Below are positions 22,245 to 33,186 of a DNA stretch of 64,000 nt, one piece after another (positions within the stretch are counted from its first letter, which is position 1; the number at the start of each line of letters is the position of its first letter). This DNA comes from Anastrepha obliqua. Lineage: Eukaryota > Arthropoda > Insecta > Diptera > Tephritidae. The translations under genes and the position numbers were made by a program. The notes beneath the pieces are model-generated. The model had not been told where the DNA came from. It did not search any database and worked only from the letters and a program-made list of their open reading frames with translations. The stretch lies in contig NC_072895.1 in assembly GCF_027943255.1 (NCBI RefSeq), positions 21,736,001-21,800,000 of the forward strand. Direction: 5' to 3'.

Positions 22245-22917
22245 CAGGGCCGTCGAGGTAAATTCGGAAAACATTTCGAAAGCTCTGGAGCAGTAGCGTT
22301 AAGTCTAAAACCGCTGATAAAGGGACATATTTTTAGTGTATTGTTTCCTGATTGACATTGGAGTGCCGGAGTAAGTGCTAGTGAAACGATGAGTGGAGAG
22401 CAGGACAGAAGAGCTGCGATACTAGAGTCACTTCGCGCCGGAAAAAGCCCTAAAGAGATAATTGAGTGGTTTGGCTACAAAAAAAACGCAACCCTGGATG
22501 GACCGCATGGCTGCTGAAGAAGACTCAGGCTTGGCTCCAGAACAACCTACCCTACCACTGGTCACCAGATTTTTGGCCACCTATAAGCCCAGACTGCAGT
22601 CGGCTTGATTATTACGTATGGGGCACAGTTGAAGCAAAAGTTAACTCGAAGCCTCATAACACTAAGGACGCTCTGAGACCACCATCGAGGTAGTGATGAC
22701 CAGAATGGACAAAGAGGGGGTAACTCGCGCATGTGGGCGCTTCAGGTCCCGGCTGGAGCAGGTAATTACACGAGATGGAGGTTACATTGAATAATTTTCA
22801 ACTATGATATGTGTACTCACATTATACAAAGTTAAGTGCAAATAAAATTATTTTTGAGTAAATATCCAATAGTTTTGTTTTTAAGTTCAACATTCTGGAT
22901 TTACCTCGACTGCCCTG
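22245..22917 (+). mobile_element. Tc1/mariner-superfamily element, internally deleted
   Basis: Termini CAGGGCCGTCGAGGTAAATT and, reversed, CAGGGCAGTCGAGGTAAATC, flanked by TA. 673 bp, with remnants of both ends of a transposase. Confidence 0.8.
22389..22794 (+). pseudogene. Tc1/mariner transposase, N- and C-terminal ends only
   Basis: Begins MSGEQDRRAAILESLRAGK, an HTH start. A large deletion and frameshift lead into KKTQAWLQNNLPYHWSPDFW and then LDYYVWGTVEAKVN (third Asp block). The reading ends GRFRSRLEQVITRDGGYIE at 22794. The first catalytic block and the QQD block are gone. Motif order resembles DD37D-type elements. Non-autonomous. Confidence 0.7.
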
Positions 22918-22969
22918 TAGAAAATATTTACAGGAGAGTAATGACTACCTAAACGAACCACTGACTGAT

Positions 22970-24270
22970 TTGCAAGGTTAGGTCAAGTTAGGTTAACCTG
23001 GTTGACATTAAGCCACGCATAGACCTTTTGCTCCCAAGCGATACAAGATGGAGGCCGACCTCTATGAATCCTGAAAGTAGACATCATGTAGGATGTCAAC
23101 TCTTTTGGCGCGTTTAAGCAGAGCTTGGAGATCCGCTTTTGAGACGTCCTCTAGACTCTCAAACAGTGGGGCTCCAAGGCATTTTAAACGCGTTTTTAAT
23201 AATGCCGGACAAACGCACAGAAGGTGTTCTCAAGTTTCCTCAACATCCTCTCTGCATTTACTGCATTTGTCCGTGTTAGGAATCCCTATCTTGTATGCAT
23301 GTGCAGCCAATAGATTATGACCTGTCATCATACCTATGATAGTTCAGCAGTCCTTTCGTGTTTTTTGTCATTAGTTCTACACATAACTCTTGCTGGTTTG
23401 CATGTGGTCAGATTAGTCCACCTACGTAGCTTCCACTCGCTTTTTCACATAGTCGTCCCATTTCGTTGTATACTGTATTTACCGGTTTTAGTGTGTCGTT
23501 CTCTTGCTCAAATGGTAGTCCAACAGCACTTTTTGCTATTTCATCTATTATTTCGTTTCCCATAATGCCTTTGTGACCAGGTACCCAGTAGATATGCAGT
23601 CTACTGTTTGCGGCTAGCCTTGCTATGGCCTCCCTGCTCCAGTGAACATTTTTGGACTTAATACAATATGAGCTTATTGCTTTTATTGCTGTTTGACTGT
23701 CCACGTATATATTGTATTCATTATTGAATTCTTTCTTGTTCTTGTGTAGGTTAGCTCCGCGGCTTTCCCCACAGCAAAAATTTCCGCTAGGAAAATACTG
23801 CTCTGGTCTGGCAGCTTGATAGGCTGCCTTATCTCTAGTTTTTAGCAGTAAATGCCCGCTCCCACTCCTTCTAAAGTTTTAGAACCGTTTGTATAGTTGT
23901 ATAGATGTGAAAAGTCCTATGGCCAGGCTTCATGCCTTAGTGCCATCCCTCCTCTTCAATTGTAGTACGAAACCTTCTCTCCCAATTAAAGTACGGAGTC
24001 ATGTAGTCTGTGCAACCTGAACTCCTCTTTCCTATTAAGCTATGTCCGAAGGTTCTACAGGTGAATACTCAAACAGCCACTAACCTCCCCGCGGATTTCG
24101 CTGTCAGATTTTCCGCCATAAGGTCAATAGGTGGCATGCTGAGTATCATTTCCAGCGGCCCCGGTTGGTGTGGTTTTCATCGCTCCTGTTGTGCACAGAG
24201 CAGCGAGTCGCTGAATCCTTCCTTGATTTGCAAGTTATCTAAGCAATTTCGACCTTGTGGTAAATTCTCA
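22970..24270 (-). pseudogene. LINE-C (I/LOA-like) 3' part with RNase H
   Basis: Minus strand RNase H domain: NIYVDSQTAIKAISSYCIKS (active-site DSQ), IARLAANSRLHIYWVPGHKG, then GNEIIDEIAKSAVG, the WVPGH and GNE blocks typical of LINE RNase H. The region towards 22970 carries a cysteine-rich C-terminus and ends in a TTAGGT-rich 3' tail. The part near 23700-24270 is more degenerate. Stops and frameshifts throughout; not functional. Clade by eye. Confidence 0.65.
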
Positions 24271-24429
24271 TAAAAATTTATTTATTTGTAAGCTCGAGTA
24301 TATTAAGAAGTAAACTGAAAAAATTAAAAAAGAGTTTAATGACTTCGACATTTTGGTATACAATTTTTCAAAGTAAAATATATTTGCATCGTTTTAACAT
24401 TTAAAAAAATTTTTTTTTAATGTTTTTAG

Positions 24430-24806
24430 GATAAAATATACGTAGGCAGGTGAAATAGTTGAAGTACCAAAGTGGGACTTCTCACATTGTACTAAAGCAC
24501 CATTTTGATACCAATAAGATACCTCCAACAGGCAAATATCTACAGCCAGCCATAGCTGTTGGTATAATGGAGAAGTTGATGGGATTTAGGTTGGCGCACT
24601 GCTCCAGGCTGCCGAAGAAAGGATCACTCGATGACCTTAATCCTCTACCTGCCAAGCCCGAGCATTTACAGAAAAAGTGCTAAACAGTCTCCTTCTCTGA
24701 AAGGTCCCCAAAGCATCTGCAGTGGGAGTTAAATGGTAAATCTAGCCTTTCCGCATATGTGCCGATCGTCCAATGATCAATAAGGAGAGCTACGAGTTTC
24801 AAAATT
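24430..24806 (-). pseudogene. R1-like LINE-A 3' end, left piece
   Basis: Contains YAERLDLPFN and a cysteine-rich LSEKETV-stop-HFFCKC segment parallel to 11541-11975, ending in the same type of 3' UTR (ACCATTTTGATACCA). It continues at 25092 on the other side of an inserted fragment. Confidence 0.6.
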
Positions 24807-25091
24807 GAATGGGTGTGCAAGCACATGACTTCTGCAGAAGTTGTCTAGACGAGAAAGATACGATCCTGCACCTTCTGTGCCACAGCCTTGCTCTATCCAG
24901 ACGTAGACTCGCCATTTTGGATAGACAATCCTTTAATGAATTGAAAGATCTCGGTCCTGTCGGAATAAAGGATCTTACAAAATTTTTGAAAAATACACAT
25001 TGGATTTAGGATGGATAAGGGCTAGTTCTCTACACGGCATTACAATGGGCCATGAGCCTGGGTGTGTCCCACAGTGGACAATCGCTTCAAC
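24807..25091 (+). pseudogene. Inserted R1-like LINE 3' end, opposite strand
   Basis: Plus frame from 24809: HDFCRSCLDEKDTILHLLCH, then NELKDLGPVGIKDLTKFLKN and a stop. 3' UTR CAGTCGCTTCAACCTAACC-like tail near 25085. It interrupts the minus-strand LINE, since the ORF pieces on either side belong to one element. Confidence 0.6.
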
Positions 25092-25915
25092 CTAACCTAA
25101 TACAAGGTCCTTCTGCGACCTGCTTCTGTTGCGCTGAGGCCAAAGGGTTTTCGAAATAGCACAGGAAGAAATGCATATCCATCTCTTTTGCGCTTTTCTG
25201 AGAAATAAGTTGTGCAATTCCTCTGTAGCAACTGTCAGGGGAATGCCTATGACAGGATAGCACATCTCCAAGACCAACTTAGTTTACCCCTTGCGTGTAA
25301 GCTCATCAGCAATTTCATTTACCTCTTAGTTCCCATGTTCTAGAGCCATGATTAGGAACTCCTTACAAAGGTTGATCAGTTTGAAACTGTACCACGACGT
25401 CGTCAGTGCTATCTCTCTCGCTTCCACACTTCCTAAGCTTGTGCATGCCGGCAGGATCGCAAAGACTTCTGCCTGAAAAAATACTAGGACTACACCACAA
25501 TTTCAAGAAAATAGATAAATTGGCTGCTCCGATTCCCGATTCCATCTTGGACCCGTTGGGGAAGTCGTCAGTGTATCAGGTGCAGATTTTTACCTCGTCC
25601 TTAGAAAGGTTGCCCTGACACGACCCTCAAAATGCAGTTTCCGAATAGAAAAATCTGTACAAAGTTCAGAGAAATACGGTGCTAACTGCCTAAAAATCGT
25701 ATTAGACTTGAATATTAGCCTCAGTAAACGCAGATTTTCTCACTTCCATCTAACGCTTGCCCTTTCCTTTTTGGTCTCACATCTCCTAGGAGGCAACCCA
25801 TCTAACCTAAACGAAGCTATTAAAGAGTTTGAGCCTATAGCACTTTGTAGTGCCCAATACCATTTAGTGATCTTATGGAAGGTATTTGCATATATTGAAG
25901 CCAAACGTGTACTTT
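25092..25915 (-). pseudogene. R1-like LINE-A, RNase H piece
   Basis: Minus reading includes NEIADELTRKG (RNase H GNE block) and FRKAQKR-like sequence, with a degraded DSQ region (STDDVV). Stops and frameshifts throughout. Upstream RT continues with decay towards 25915. Confidence 0.55.
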
Positions 25916-27062
25916 GAGCCAGAAGGGGAAATTGGGACTTATTCGGTAAAAGTTAGTCAATTAAATTGAGTTCAAATTGGGACTTTTTCCCTCAAAGTTG
26001 ACGACCTTTAACAGGTCGCAAAAATAGTGACCCTTTATTCCTGTAGGACTAAAAACAAAAACAAATTAAAGTCAAGTGTGACTTCTTACCCGGTCGTTGG
26101 GGAATTAGTGGTTTAGTGGTAATTTAAATAACCCGTGAATTCTGAATTCTATGAATTCTCTCCACATGAATTCCTTAGGCAGTTTTGCAAATCCTTGCAT
26201 GAACTTGAACACTTCCTTTTCATATCTATAAGTGTGTATACATACATATCTACACATATAGCATTTTCTCATCCAGTCACGAACTTCTCAATTAGTTCGG
26301 ATAGTTTAGCCTGTAAGCGCTTAAGTAGCATTTAATCAGTGACGTCATGCCATTTATCAATTAATTTCATTTCTTCATTGAGTGAAGATTGTAGTGTTAA
26401 GTGCTACTGGCACCTGCCATTACCTGCCTAATACTCGTACAAGTAAGTTAACACCAAACCAAACAGCTGCCCATCAGCCAACCACTCATTATATTTCTCC
26501 CTCTCCCCCTAATTTATTCATTACACGTTCCATACCTATTAATCTCAGTCATTTGCATTACACGCGCGGTAAATTTGTACCGATCAGCCGACCCTCAATC
26601 CTAAAACTAACTGCAGCACTGCCGTTCAATCAATTTAAAAAAGGGGTGCGCGAACTGCAATTTATATTAATTACAACAACAAATGCACATATACATGCCA
26701 TTCTTGCACTTGTTGATATCTAATGGCATAAGCTGAATGTTCGCAAAATATAAATTTGCTTGCATAGATGATGATTGGCACACATACATACACACGGTTA
26801 TATATGTTTGTACAGTAGTGTGGGTCAGTTTGTATGGGACGATTTTTCGCGACATCGTTCATAGCAGATTCTAAATCTATATGAAATTCTAAGAACAACA
26901 GTCCAAGGGACAAAGCACTGAAGTCAATTTCGTGCCCCCATAAAGAAGCTATCTTTAATTAATACGAAAATTGAGAGCGAGTTATGGTAATGAAGATAGA
27001 AAGCTGAAAAAATATACCTCCTGTTGAAAGTAATAATTGTAGATGACTTGTTAAAACAAGAA
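25916..27062. other. Non-coding stretch
   Basis: A 113-codon ORF on the plus strand (26382-26723) shows no recognisable domain and compositional bias; I do not support it as a gene. Confidence 0.4.
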
Positions 27063-27112
27063 AAAACCTGTGATCACGCATCTACCCATTCGACTACGGC
27101 GCCTGCCACTTT
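27063..27112 (-). repeat. SINE-1 tRNA-like head fragment
   Basis: Reverse strand reads GCGCCGTAGTCGAATGGGTA followed by GATGCGTGATCAC, the box A part of SINE-1 with two changes. Only the head is recognisable. Confidence 0.4.
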
Positions 27113-27990
27113 TCCTATTGTTCTTTTTCTTGATTGGCGCGGTAACCGATTAAGCGAGTTTGACCGAGTTTAGCAAAGCGTGCCAGTCGTTTCTTTCTCG
27201 TGCTAACCGGCGCCAAATGAAGCCAGGTCCTTCTCCACCTGATCTTTCCAACGTAAAGGAGGCCTTCCTCTTCCTTTACTACCATCAGCTGTATCGCATC
27301 GAATACTTTCAGAGCCGGAACGTTTGTATCCATTCGGACGACATAACCCAGCCAACGAAGCCATTGCATCCTTATTCATTGGTATATGGGTATGTTGTTG
27401 TAAAACTCATACAGCTCATTGTTCCATAATCTGCAATACTCGTCTTCACAGAAGTGCAGAGGTCCAAACATCTTCCGCAGAATCTTTCTCTCAAACACTT
27501 CAAGGGCCGTCTCATCGTGCCAAGATGAGAGCTTTATAAAATGTTAGTTTTGTTCGTCCAGAGAGGACTTTCCTACTCAATTGCCAGTTTCTTTATCCAG
27601 TTTGGAGAAGGCAGATCTAACAGCGCGGTTGTTAAGGCCAATGGTGTCAATATCATCGGCATACGGCAACAGTTGTACCCTCTTATAAAAAATTGTGCCT
27701 GAGCGATTGAGTTCTGCGGCTCGTACGATGCTCTCCAACATCAGGTTAAAGAAATTACACTAACAGCTCGAAGAGGTCCTTTCAAATTCTGATGGCGCTG
27801 CTGGTATTGAACAACATCATCTTGCATAGCCGTATTAGTTTTGCGGGGATACAAAATTCAGACCTCGCGGCATATATGTACATAAGCAACTTCTTGTCAT
27901 ACTGTCGAATGCAGCTTTGAAGTCGGCGCAAAGATCTAAAGCCACACTGATAAAGTCCAATCAATTGGTTGATGGTGGGCTTCAGCCTGC
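27113..27990 (-). pseudogene. LINE-B fragment, degenerate
   Basis: Minus strand pieces parallel 33187-34440: WLRWLGYVVRMDTNVPALKV near the 3' end, and YQCGFRS, FCIPAKLIRLCKM and NTSSAIRI of the RT region. The RT core between is shortened and the frames are shifted. Confidence 0.6.
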
Positions 27991-28990
27991 CTTCTTATTA
28001 CAATAATATAAATTGCAAAGCGCCATCAAGGCGCCATTCTTTAAATAAAAAATTCTCAAGTACAAGTTTGCATTAAAAAAGTAACATTCAAAATACTTTC
28101 ATATGACTTCGAGATTGACCTTAGAGCTATGGTGCAGTGCATTTTTTCACTTAGAATCTTATGTATAATCCAAATCTGATAGGAAGGGGTCTAAAAAAGT
28201 TAGCCCACCCTAATGTCCATACTATCTATACTATCAATATCTATAATGTACCTACCATAAAAATATATTTACTTAAGTGCAATCAAGTGTGAAGGGTGGG
28301 GGTTGTTATTGTAACTTTTATTATTTGCCACTTGGTGATCTCATTTGGGAGGCCTTAAAGTTTTAACGTTTATAAATATTTATGCAGTATTCTAGCGCCA
28401 CAGCTAAGGTATGCACATGCATGTTTATGTCTGTGTATCCGTAAATACGTTTGTTTGTAGACTCTGTTTTGAAAAGTAAATATTTATCTTAAGTGTTGTT
28501 GCTATAATGTCGAGTGCCTTTCCAGGTCATTCACATTGCAAATGAGCATCCCCATTAAAGTAGATTAATAAATATTTATGAGTCAACCGTCAGTAAGTAG
28601 TAATACTTAAATACTTTTGTTTTGTAGAAAAATAAGTAATGGTCTAATCGTTATTAACTTGTTGTTTTTGTTGTTGTTGTTAAGTATGCAAATGTGCATG
28701 TAATTTCATAGTATTTTCTAAAAAATATCAACTGAAAGGACAAAAGGAAAATTTAGAATTAAGGAATATTTTTTTTTTATGAATATCTAACCTTGCAAAT
28801 ACATTGCAGTAAAACGGATTGTTGGTGAACTAGTGATGAACTAGTCCATTTCGAAGTGGTGCGTGAATCGGCTACCAAAGATCTGCTGCACTGCATTACA
28901 TAACTGTAGTACTTATTATTATAGACAAGTTTTCATAATTTATTTGCTTCTTATTTAATTTTAATAATTTTTTTTAATATAGTTCATTAC
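27991..28990. other. Non-coding stretch
   Basis: No gene or assignable repeat; a GTT run near 28660-28680. Confidence 0.4.
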
Positions 28991-29099
28991 TAGGTTGTTA
29001 AAAAAGTTTTGCGGTTCGATAAGAGGGCGTTGCTACTAGCCTACATTTTTCTGTTATCTTGGTACCCTCTTCATATGAAAGCACGTGAAGTTTCATTTC

Positions 29100-29404
29100 A
29101 ATCTGAAATCTACTTAAAAATTAAAAAAATGAAATGGTTAATTGGCAGAAAGTTACATGTCAATACAGAACAAATTATTAATATACAACCAAGTAGTTAG
29201 GCCGGTATGGACATACGGCATTCAATTATGGGGTTGTACCACTAAATCAAACATTGAACCTGTACAACGCCTGCAGAATAAGATTCTCAGAGACATGGTC
29301 AACGCACCTTTGTATGTGCGAAATCACGACCTGCACAATGATTAGGTCGCTGATATAATCCCCATTCTTGCAAATAACCATGAAACCAGGCTGAAAGAGC
29401 ACAC
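29100..29404 (+). pseudogene. Jockey-like RT C-terminal fragment inside mariner
   Basis: Frames read KMKWLIGRK, then SIQNKLLIYNQVVRPVWTYG and IQLWGCTTKSNIEPVQRLQN. The conserved tail follows as ILRDMVNAPLYVRNHDLHND, then HETRLKEH. This is the block between the RT thumb and C-terminus of Jockey-clade LINEs. A frameshift near 29140 and a stop after HND are present. It lies between the 5' UTR and HTH region of the mariner. Confidence 0.75.
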
Positions 29405-30297
29405 AAGCTCGCAGACGATCCACGTCAAAAACGTCCACAAACAGCAGCAGCAACGAATGCACCAGAAATCGTAGAAAAAATACAAGAAATCGTATTGGAA
29501 AAACGTCGAGTGACTGAAAGAAAATTAGAAAAATCCCTCGGCATTTCATTTGGCAGTGTAAGCAATATTTTGACTGAATTATTGTGCTTCAGAAAGCTGT
29601 GTGTCCGATGGGTGCCGCATTCGCTAACAATGGAGCAGAAACACATTCGTGTGCGACTTTCTCAGCAACATTTAGAGCGTTTTCGAAAGGGTAAACTGGA
29701 TTTTGTGCGTCGATTCTTCACTATGGATGAGACTTGAGTCTATCACCAGGATCCTAAATCAAAACAAAAGGAAAAAGAGTGGTGTGAACCTGGTTCTTCG
29801 ACTTCGAAACGAGCTGATGTACAGAAATCGGCCAAGAAGGTGTTAGCAACAGTTTTTTGTGATGCGAAATGAATTTTGTTTGTGGATTACTAGCAAACTG
29901 GTAAAACAATAAGTTATGAATATTATCATAGCCGTTTTCAGCTTAAGGAAAAGAATCGTGAAAAAATACCCAGTTTGCAAAAGAAAAAATTCCTTTTCAT
30001 GAGGACAATGCAACGAATCACAAAAGCATTTTGACGATGGCTAAAATCCATGAATTAAAGTTTGAATTGTTGGAGCATCCACCCTAGACACCAGATTTGG
30101 TCACTAGTGACTTCCAACTGTTTCCAGACCTAAAAAACTGCATGCATGAAAAGCGTTTTTCATCAAATGGTTAGGTCATAACAGTTGTGTAAGCGTATTT
30201 AGCAGCGTTTCCAGATTCTCACTTCAGGGATGGAATTCATAAATTAGAGTCTCGTTGGAACAAGTGTATTTGCGTTCAGGGAGACTATACTGAATAA
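29405..30297 (+). pseudogene. mariner transposase pseudogene
   Basis: Reading from NAPEIVEKIQEIVLEKRRVT: HTH part LEKSLGISFGSVSNILTELL, linker LCVRWVPHSLTMEQKH, first catalytic block FTMDET followed by a stop in place of Trp. Then KKVLATVFCDAK-stop, QTGKTISYEYYH, second block FLFHEDNATNHKS (Asp kept), third block TPDLVTSDFQLFPDLKN (Asp kept). C-terminus KLESRWNKCICVQGDYTE and stop at 30297. All three Asp are present, but several stops and the disrupted N-terminus make it inactive. Motifs fit a DD34D mariner of the Hsmar/irritans-like groups; not resolved further. Confidence 0.8.
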
Positions 30298-30362
30298 TAG
30301 AGTGTATTTCAAAGCATAAAATTGTATTTTTTCTTTTCGAACCGCAAAACTTATTGACCAGT

Positions 30363-30806
30363 CGAGCTCTTCATTATTCTCATCTAAAACTCATCTAAGT
30401 ACACTCTTCAAACTTTGTGCAATCTGTGCAAAATCTTAAAATCACAATGTTACCAAGCCCTTCACTGATTATTCACAAACAAGTAACTTCTCTTGCTTTC
30501 GCTTGTTTATTCGCAGCACTGACGTAATCGGTTGCGTGAACAATAAAGTAGCGGATATCGGAAGGCGCAACCTTCTGTGATTTCTTCACAAATGATACTC
30601 ACGTTTTTGTGCATTTTGAGGTGAACAAAAATACCATTTCAAAAAGTTTTTTTAAAAACATTTTAAAATGAAAGTTGCTGTAAAAGTGACATAAGGTACG
30701 GGTCTCAATCAAGTGAACCGAGATTAGAAGTAATAATTTTTATGGAAGTAAATGGTTATTAAAGCAACCATATTTGATCAAGTAACAAAAGGGTTTCTGT
30801 AATTCA
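30363..30806. other. Non-coding stretch
   Basis: Nothing assignable. Confidence 0.35.
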
Positions 30807-33037
30807 AGGCGTGATATACAGTTAGAAGGCCGAAAACAAATGAATTTCCCAGAATTTTTTCTGAGAAAATTTTTAAATTTCTTGATCAAAAAATTTGTAC
30901 ACATATAGTGTTATTTTTTAGCTGTATTTTAAGACTTAGTATTAGTAAAAATATTTATTTGGAAAGGAGTTACAGGGGAGCTCCTCTCAAAAAAGACGTT
31001 TTGCGGTGATCACTATATCTCTGAACTGGATCCTCTGAAATTCAAAAATTTCATAATTAATCGAAGGAATAATCAAAATAAATTTTTTTGACAAAATGGC
31101 GGTTTCTCAAAAAAAAAAAAATCGATTTTTGACCACAATTTCGGCATTAAATTGTTTATAAAAAAAATATTTATCGGTGAGAAAAAATCTTCGATTAATT
31201 ACTAATATACATACATACAACTAAAATAATATATTTAAGAAGCTCGTGTTAAAATTTGAGACTAATCGGCTTAGCCGTTTTCGAGTAATGTTGGTCACCA
31301 ACTTTGAAAACACCATTTTGAGGAAAACGCGTTTAAAGTTTGAAAAGCACTATACATAGGATACATTTTTTTTTAATTTTCATGGAGTTGTATATTCTAC
31401 GATCATATAATACACCCTCCGCCGCTTCGGCAGCTTCTAATAACTCGAGCTGATGTTGTCTGCGGGTGCTCGCACACGCTCTGAGATCGGAAATGTTCAC
31501 GTGCTGCTCATTTGCTTTTGCACATTGCGCCCAAGTGTTTCCTATTGACTTCATATAATACAATAGTGATGCCATTCCTTCATTAAATATGCCGGCAGCT
31601 ATGTATGCAGCGATATCCATAGTTTTCGAACCGGTCAGAACAATTTTGGGTGAGATTTTCCAAATCAGTTGATTGTAGCTCTCGTTGTTGTTTTGGTTAA
31701 ATCCACCTACACATCTTTCTAATAAATTCTGGATCATAATCATGTTCGAAAGTGGATAATTGATTGAGTGTGGTCTGTCTGGGCACTTATCGTTTTGAGG
31801 TTTTTCGTCAGTTGATATATAATAATAATATGTGGCCCAGATAACATCATACATTTTTTCAACTGAATCACAATTTCTCCTTATTGCTAAGCCATAATAA
31901 ACTGTCAACTTATCGATCATCTTTCCATTAAGTTTGCCTTTTCGAGAGGTTTTTTTTGTATTTTTTTCCGCTTTTTTTTTTTTTTGACACAATCTCGGAG
32001 TCGCATGCCCAATCGTTTCTGTACGTGCCCAATACATTCTTTTTTCACAACTTCTTGATCACCGTAAGGTGCACCATTTAAAATTCGCGAGTACGTTTTG
32101 GAGTCACCGTCTCCGATGTAGTTTTTGTACATGACTCCAAGTTTTTCCAATAAACGTTGGAACATTTCGACTTCCATTTTCCCAGAAGAACCAGAATGAT
32201 TTGCAGTGCAAGAATTTTTACATTCTGCATACCATTCATTATATTCTTCAGTATCGAGTTTCTTCCTCCAAGTTTCACACTGTTTGCAGTAGGCACTTTT
32301 TACAGTAATATCACTGATTTGACCAGAATAGTATCCGATCAACGATGTCACACCGTAAAAGGAAGTAAACCCACACTTTTTCCATGTGCCATCCCCAGAT
32401 ACAGTTAATTCTGTCGAATGTTCATCACCTTGATGTTCGGAAGTCAAATTTTTTGCTTCAGTACAAGCCCGTTGAACAAGGTTTTCGGTGGCCGTCGATT
32501 GATTTCATAAGAGTGCGCGACAAAAGGCTAGAATTTATGTTACGATCTGTACACTTAAACAATTTTAAAATCAAGTCCTCGTTCAGAAGTAGTTTGAAAC
32601 TTAACATTTCCGTCACAGATCTTACATTTCACATAAAACTTCATTTTCACGAAAAAGTTACAGAAAAAATATGAACGAACTCACAAGTTTACTGCTTGGC
32701 TTAGCTACTTGTACTGACTACCACTCTTAAATATTTTCCAGTTTGGGGAGAGAAAAATAAAAATTTACCTTTCAGGTATAAAAAAAAACTATAACACTGT
32801 CGCTTTACGCATCTAAATATATTACAAAAGAACATTTACAATAGGCAAGGGCATAAGAGGGACAGCGTTCCAGGTATTTTCAAGCACTCTGAAGCGCCTT
32901 TTCAAATTTGCCTGTAACTTCAAAAATATTCACCGGAACGATATTAAATTTTCTGCGTGTATTCTTAAATATATGCAAATTAAGAAAATAAAATAAAAAA
33001 AATCGATTTTTTGAAAATTCTAACTGTATATAACCCC
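30807..33037 (-). mobile_element. Kolobok-like DNA transposon (copy D) with transposase
   Basis: Right end TATATAACCCC is followed by TTAA (33038-33041). Left end has GATATACAGTTAGAAGGCCG next to TTCA, a mutated TTAA. The termini form an inverted repeat with GTTATATACAGTTAGAA as the common core. 2.23 kb, transposase on the minus strand. The MITE at 6696-8273 is the same element without the gene. Confidence 0.75.
31333..32644 (-). pseudogene. DDE transposase of the arthropod Mutator-like/Kolobok type, frameshifted
   Basis: Likely start MKFYVKCKICDGNVKFQTTS near 32644, with a CxxC zinc motif. Stops follow, then SYEINRRPP. From 32447 an open stretch reads VSGDGTWKKCGFTSFYGVTS (first catalytic Asp in GDGTW), then YCKQCETW and NHSGSSGKMEVEMFQRLLEK. 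Next comes YIGDGDSKTYSRILNGAPYG (second acidic block) and CIGHVQKRLGMRLRD. A poly-lysine run at 31965-31990 carries a frameshift. The second frame continues KMIDKLTVYYGLAIRRNCDS and ERCVGGFNQNNNESYNQLIW, whose Glu would complete the triad. The motif order matches arthropod proteins annotated with a Mutator-like transposase domain; the TTAA site points to Kolobok. Catalytic residues survive, but stops and frameshifts inactivate the gene. Confidence 0.75.
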
Positions 33038-33186
33038 TTAATAAAGTGAACCGGGCTGTAAGTGCTGCAGTTCAAAATTACCCAAATCAGTCGTTTTCAC
33101 GCGGCTAACTGGAATTGGGAATCTCTTAGTTCCCCTTGTGGCGCATTTTTCATGAAGATCTTGCAACATCAAATTAACTGAAGAGT

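Larger units (their letters stand above)
28991..30362 (+). mobile_element. mariner with Jockey-like insertion
   Basis: Left TIR TAGGTTGTTAAAAAAGTTTT followed by GCGGTTCGATAAGA; right end, reversed, TCAATAAGTTTTGCGGTTCG. The right TA duplication is mutated. The 5' part is interrupted by a LINE fragment (29100-29404). Confidence 0.75.

Noticed and set aside
26382..26723. 113-codon plus ORF, Pro/Thr/Ser-rich
   Set aside because: No recognisable motif, no splice context, and compositional bias; probably chance.
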